DNA of 64,000 nt from Janthinobacterium sp. LM6 (lineage in GTDB: Bacteria; Pseudomonadota; Gammaproteobacteria; Burkholderiales; Burkholderiaceae_D): positions 2,728,001 to 2,792,000 of the forward strand of contig NZ_CP019510.1 of NCBI RefSeq assembly GCF_002002885.1, written 5' to 3'. Numbering within the stretch: position 1 is the stretch's first letter; every line of letters starts with the position of its first letter. The position numbers and the translations under genes were made by a program. This document shows positions 60,860 through 64,000 of this stretch, one piece after another. The notes under the pieces are model-generated. The model saw only the letters and a list, made by a program, of their open reading frames with translations. It was not told the DNA's origin and searched no databases.

Positions 60860-61498
60860 ATGACGTCCAGCCGTACCCAGCCTTTGCGCATCGTTGTCGT
60901 CAACACCATTGTCGAGCACGGCGTGCACGAGAATGCGGCCCTGGCTGCGCAGGTGCAGCGCGGCAATGCCTTGCGCATCGGCTTGCTGGAATCGGGGTAC
61001 GACATCGTCGCCTCGCTTCCAGCCGACCTCTACCTTCCCGAGCGCATCGCGCAGTTGCAGCCTGATCTCATCATCATCGATGCCGAATCGGATGCGCGCG
61101 ACGTGCTCGAACACATCGTCATCGCCACGCGCGACGAGCGCCGCCCCATCGTGCTGTTTACGGAAGACGGCGCCACGGCCAGCATCGATGCGGCCATGGC
61201 GGCCGGCGTGTCCGCGTATATCGTGGCCGGCTTGCAGGCCGAGCGCATTCAACCGGTGCTGAACGTGGCGCTGGCGCGCTTTCGCCAGGAAGAAAAACTC
61301 CGCGCCGAATTGCTCGACACCCGACACAAGTTGCTGGAGCGCAAGGTGATCGAGCGGGCCAAGGGCCTGTTGATGACGCATCACGGCTTGACGGAAGAGC
61401 AGGCTTACCAGCGCTTGCGCAGCATGGCCATGAACAAGAAACTCAAGCTGGCAGAGATCGCCCAGCGCATCCTCGACGTGGAGGACTTGCTGGGATGA
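60860..61498 (+). CDS. nasT: ANTAR-domain response regulator, NasT-like
   Basis: Cytoplasmic RNA-binding antiterminator of 212 residues. The N-terminal part is a receiver-like domain (LRIVVVNTIVEHGVHENAAL, PDLIIIDAES, RPIVLFTEDG) that is atypical, as in NasT. The C-terminal ANTAR domain follows a coiled coil: LLERKVIERAKGLLMTHHGL, then TEEQAYQRLRSMAMNKKLKL. NasT binds leader RNA of nitrate-assimilation operons when NasS releases it. ATG 60860 is preferred to a TTG five codons upstream. The next genes encode a NasS-like protein and a siroheme enzyme. Confidence 0.87.
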   Translation: MTSSRTQPLRIVVVNTIVEHGVHENAALAAQVQRGNALRIGLLESGYDIVASLPADLYLPERIAQLQPDLIIIDAESDARDVLEHIVIATRDERRPIVLFTEDGATASIDAAMAAGVSAYIVAGLQAERIQPVLNVALARFRQEEKLRAELLDTRHKLLERKVIERAKGLLMTHHGLTEEQAYQRLRSMAMNKKLKLAEIAQRILDVEDLLG

Positions 61499-61529
61499 AA
61501 CGTCCATTTTCTGATACATGCTGGTGCAG

Positions 61530-61614
61530 CGCACCATTGCGGTGCGTTTCCCGCCGCCATGAGCCGGGCATGCACGGGCACGGTCCTTGCTGCTGGAACA
61601 GCATGACCTTGCCC
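61530..61614 (+). ncRNA. Structured leader RNA between nasT and nasS
   Basis: Two hairpins lie in the 157-bp spacer. The first is CGCACC (61530-61535), loop ATTGC, GGTGCG (61541-61546). The second is a long interrupted stem: GGGCA/TGCCC, GGTC/GACC and TGCTG/CAGCA (61576-61614) around the six-base loop CTGGAA. Paired hairpins with hexaloops are the target form of ANTAR proteins, but the loops do not fully match the A1/G4 rule (first loop has A1 and G4 but five bases; second has G4 only). No terminator T-run follows. Confidence 0.45.
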
Positions 61615-61655
61615 ATGGCGGCGCGGCAAAACAGTACTTATCAGCAAGGAATGGT

Positions 61656-62846
61656 ATGACAGAGCAAATGGGCAAAGAGACAGGGCAGGGCGCGCAAGTG
61701 GCGCGGACCCTGCAGCCGGAAAAACAGACGATACGCATCGGCTACCTGCCGCTGACCGATTGCGCCTCGCTGGTGATGGCGTCGAAGCTGGGCCTGGATG
61801 AAAAATACGGCATCAAGATCGAACTGAGCCGCGAAATGTCGTGGGCCGGCGTGCGCGACAAATTGAATAACGGCGAACTCGATGCGGCCCACGTGTTGTA
61901 CGGTCTCGTGTATGGCGTGCAGATGGGCATCGGCGGGCAGCGGCACGACATGGCCGTCTTGATGAATCTCAATCACAGCGGCCAGGCCGTGACCCTGTCG
62001 GCGGCGCTGGCGCGCGACGGCGCCCACGATGGCCCCACATTGGCGCGGCACATGCGCGCCGCGGCGCGGCCCTTTGCGTTTGCGCATACTTTCCCAACCG
62101 GCAACCACGCGATGCTGTTGCAATACTGGCTGGCCGCGCAGGGCATCGATCCGCTGCGCGACGCGCGCGTGATGACGGTGCCGCCGTCGCAGATGGTGGC
62201 CGCCTTGCGCGCGGGCCAGATGGATGGCTTTTGCGCGGGCGAGCCGTGGGGCTACAAGGCCATCGTCGATGGCGTGGGGGTGACGGCCACCACCAGCGGC
62301 GCCATCTGGCCCGACCATCCGGGCAAGGTACTGGGCACCAGCGCCGCGTTTGCGCACCAGCATCCGAACAGCTGCCGCGCCCTGATCGCCGCCGTGCTCG
62401 AGGCGGGCCGCTGGATCGACGCCAGCGATGCCAACCGGCTGGCCATGGCGGCCACCCTGGCCGAGCCTGCTTATCTGAATACGCTGCAGGAAACGCTGGC
62501 GCCGCGCATCCTCGGCCATTATCAGGACGGCCTGGGCAAGACGTGGGACGAGGCGCACGGTTTGAAGTTTTACGGCGCCGGCGCCGTCAATTTTCCCTAC
62601 CTGTCGGACGGCATGTGGTTCATGACCCAGCACCGGCGCTGGGGCTTGCTGCGCGACGAACCCGATTACCTGGCGGTGGCAAGGCAAGTCAACCGCATCG
62701 ACCTGTACCGCCAGGCGGCGGAAATGACGGCCACGCCCTTGCCGGCATCACCGCTGCGCAGCTCGACCCTGTGCGACGGCGTCGTGTGGGACGGCAGCGC
62801 GCCGGAAGCGTACGCGGCGTCGTTTGCCATCGGCCATTTTTTCTGA
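61656..62846 (+). CDS. nasS: NrtA/CmpA-type nitrate sensor protein, NasS-like
   Basis: Protein of 396 residues of the nitrate/bicarbonate binding-protein family (IRIGYLPLTDCASLVMASKL, WAGVRDKLNNGELDAAHVLY, QMVAALRAGQMDGFCAGEPW). It lacks a signal peptide, so it is a cytoplasmic nitrate sensor like NasS rather than a transporter subunit. NasS binds NasT and releases it when nitrate is present. ATG 61656 has AAGGA 5 bp upstream; in-frame codons to 61587 fall in the hairpin region. It follows nasT and precedes the siroheme gene by 14 bp. Confidence 0.8.
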   Translation: MTEQMGKETGQGAQVARTLQPEKQTIRIGYLPLTDCASLVMASKLGLDEKYGIKIELSREMSWAGVRDKLNNGELDAAHVLYGLVYGVQMGIGGQRHDMAVLMNLNHSGQAVTLSAALARDGAHDGPTLARHMRAAARPFAFAHTFPTGNHAMLLQYWLAAQGIDPLRDARVMTVPPSQMVAALRAGQMDGFCAGEPWGYKAIVDGVGVTATTSGAIWPDHPGKVLGTSAAFAHQHPNSCRALIAAVLEAGRWIDASDANRLAMAATLAEPAYLNTLQETLAPRILGHYQDGLGKTWDEAHGLKFYGAGAVNFPYLSDGMWFMTQHRRWGLLRDEPDYLAVARQVNRIDLYRQAAEMTATPLPASPLRSSTLCDGVVWDGSAPEAYAASFAIGHFF

Positions 62847-62860
62847 TTGGAGAGTTCATC

Positions 62861-63631
62861 ATGGCGCAACTTGGAAGCGTGACCCTGGTCGGCGCCGGTC
62901 CCGGCGACCCGGACCTGCTGACCATCAAGGCAGTAAAAGCCATCGCGCGGGCCGACGTGGTGCTGATCGACGACCTCGTCAACCCGGCCATCCTCGCGCA
63001 TGCGGCACAAGGCGTGCGCGTGGTCGAGGTGGGCAAGCGGGGCGGCTGTGCCTCCACGCCGCAAGCGTTCATCGAGCGCCTGATGCTGGCCGAAGCGCGC
63101 GCCGGCCTGCACGTGGTACGGCTGAAAGGGGGCGACCCGTATCTGTTCGGGCGCGGCGGCGAAGAGCGCGCCTACCTGCGCAGCCACGGCGTGGCCGTCG
63201 AGGTGATCCCGGGCATCAGCAGCGGCCTGGCCGCACCGTCCAGCATCGGCGTGCCGTTGACGCACCGCGGCTGGAGCCAGGGCGCCATTTTCGTCACGGG
63301 CCACGGCAAGGATAGCGCGTCCGAGCCGAACTGGCTTGCGCTGGCGCAAAGCGGCCTGACGCTCGTCATCTACATGGGCGTGGCCAGGGTGGCGGCCATC
63401 CAGGCCGGCTTGCTGGCTGGCGGCATGGCGCCCGGCACGCCCGTGGCCGTGGTGCAATCGGCCAGCCTGGCCGCCCAGCGCCAGTTGCTGAGCACCTTGC
63501 AGCGCTTGCCGGACGATTTGCTGGCCAGCGGCCTGGGCAGCCCCAGCATCATCGTCGTGGGCGAGGTGGTGCGCTGCGCCGATGCCTGGGACGACCATGG
63601 CGCACAGGGCTTGCTGGCCGCGGCCGTGTGA
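62861..63631 (+). CDS. cobA: Uroporphyrinogen-III C-methyltransferase
   Basis: SAM-dependent enzyme of 256 residues making precorrin-2 for siroheme (cofactor of nitrite and sulfite reductases) or cobalamin. Motifs are VTLVGAGPGDPDLLTIKAVK (SAM-binding P-loop), VVRLKGGDPYLFGRGGEE and VIPGISSGLAAPSSIGVPLTHR, all characteristic of SUMT. ATG 62861 follows GGAGAG. There is no fused CysG dehydrogenase/ferrochelatase domain. Its position after nasT-nasS points to siroheme for nitrite reductase. Confidence 0.93.
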   Translation: MAQLGSVTLVGAGPGDPDLLTIKAVKAIARADVVLIDDLVNPAILAHAAQGVRVVEVGKRGGCASTPQAFIERLMLAEARAGLHVVRLKGGDPYLFGRGGEERAYLRSHGVAVEVIPGISSGLAAPSSIGVPLTHRGWSQGAIFVTGHGKDSASEPNWLALAQSGLTLVIYMGVARVAAIQAGLLAGGMAPGTPVAVVQSASLAAQRQLLSTLQRLPDDLLASGLGSPSIIVVGEVVRCADAWDDHGAQGLLAAAV

Positions 63632-63632
63632 T

Positions 63633-64000
63633 TTAGCGGATCGGCAGGGCCACGGGACGGATGGGCGCCGCGTCGCCGCCGCGGAATTTCAAGGAGGCGC
63701 CGATGAAGGCGAACTGGTAGACCTTGTCGCGCGACAAGCCTTCCAGGTCGACCAGTTCCAGGATGGGCGCGCCCTGCTGCGCCAGCAGATACGTGTGCAC
63801 GGGCAGGTAATTGCCGGGCACTTCGGAGGGAAACGCCTCGAAACTGAGGTTGTCCGCCCCCACCACCATGGCGCCGCCATCTTCCACGAGGAATTTCGCC
63901 GCATCGAGCGACAGGCCGGGCGGATTCGCCATATAGGCTTGCGCCTGCTCATAGTGCTGCATGCGGCCCGTGCGTATCAGCACCACGTCGCCTTTTGCCA
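63633..64000 (-). CDS. Cyclase family protein, C-terminal part (start outside window)
   Basis: Last 121 residues or so of a cyclase-family (kynurenine formamidase-like) hydrolase. The segment KGDVVLIRTGRMQHYEQ and PGLSLDAAKFLVEDG, then MVVGADNLSFEAFPS and VHTYLLAQQGAPILELVDLEGL, are the family's C-terminal half. The frame is open to the window edge, so the N-terminal HxGTHxD metal motif is not visible. The substrate is not known. It converges with cobA; the stops are one base apart. Confidence 0.87.
   Translation of the reverse strand, partial: AKGDVVLIRTGRMQHYEQAQAYMANPPGLSLDAAKFLVEDGGAMVVGADNLSFEAFPSEVPGNYLPVHTYLLAQQGAPILELVDLEGLSRDKVYQFAFIGASLKFRGGDAAPIRPVALPIR

Noticed and set aside
61530..61614. 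Assigning the nasT-nasS spacer as a confirmed ANTAR target
   Set aside because: Neither loop meets the full six-base A1/G4 rule and no terminator hairpin with a T-run follows, so it is kept only as a candidate structured RNA.
1..64000. Prophage, insertion sequence, integron or CRISPR array
   Set aside because: No transposase, integrase, phage structural gene, direct-repeat array or tRNA-linked attachment site was seen; composition and codon use are even across the window.

Overview
The window is a contiguous piece of a high-GC betaproteobacterial chromosome, most likely Janthinobacterium or a close Oxalobacteraceae relative. This rests on uniform GC-rich codon use, Burkholderiales-type gene families (a glucokinase/RpiR fusion, DUF3422, DUF2946, IolC-DUF2090), and a subclass B3 metallo-beta-lactamase that looks like the Janthinobacterium THIN-B type. 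The genus call is from memory of families, not from a search. No prophage, insertion sequence, CRISPR array, rRNA or tRNA was recognised.

Layout. 1-9.3 kb: end of ilvE, an RNase T2, an MFS exporter, an acyl-CoA synthetase divergent from a Crp/Fnr regulator, an AraC-like protein, a copper-handling trio (DUF2946, SCO, PCu(A)C), and a TetR-MFS efflux pair. 9.4-17.9 kb: DUF3422, an unrecognised LRR-like protein, then a three-gene beta-lactam module (BlaI-like repressor, M56 peptidase fused to a D,D-carboxypeptidase-like domain, B3 beta-lactamase), a TPR protein, and an MDR oxidoreductase with a divergent LysR gene. 18-29 kb: Fur-controlled TonB receptor, DUF1624 membrane protein, an unknown 623-residue protein, isochorismatase-like hydrolase, LysR with a divergent amino-acid-type binding protein, then mmsA-mmsB for valine catabolism. 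29-31 kb: two tandem Sel1-repeat proteins.

31-42.5 kb is a hexose locus. An AGE-family isomerase and a PfkB fructokinase lie behind a LacI-type operator. A glucokinase-RpiR fusion and a LacI gene run leftward, and a LamB-type porin plus a complete ABC sugar importer run rightward. The likely flow is sugar through the porin, import by the ABC system, isomerisation and phosphorylation, with two repressors sensing it. 42.5-47.5 kb holds two tandem exported ParB-fold proteins, a DUF885 peptidase-like protein and a toxin-antitoxin pair.

47.5-60.8 kb is a myo-inositol locus: two Gfo/Idh/MocA dehydrogenases and an RpiR regulator leftward; binding protein, permease and ATPase, then iolC(-DUF2090), iolD, iolE, iolB and iolA rightward. 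Together they carry inositol to dihydroxyacetone phosphate, malonate semialdehyde and acetyl-CoA. 60.8-64 kb begins a nitrate-assimilation region (NasT-like ANTAR regulator, NasS-like sensor, siroheme methyltransferase) and ends in a partial cyclase-family gene.

Most worth following up: the BlaI / M56-S11 hybrid / B3 enzyme module, with four CTAG boxes spaced exactly 14 bp over its promoter; the structured RNA between nasT and nasS; the tandem exported ParB-fold proteins; and several strong, unassigned palindromes.
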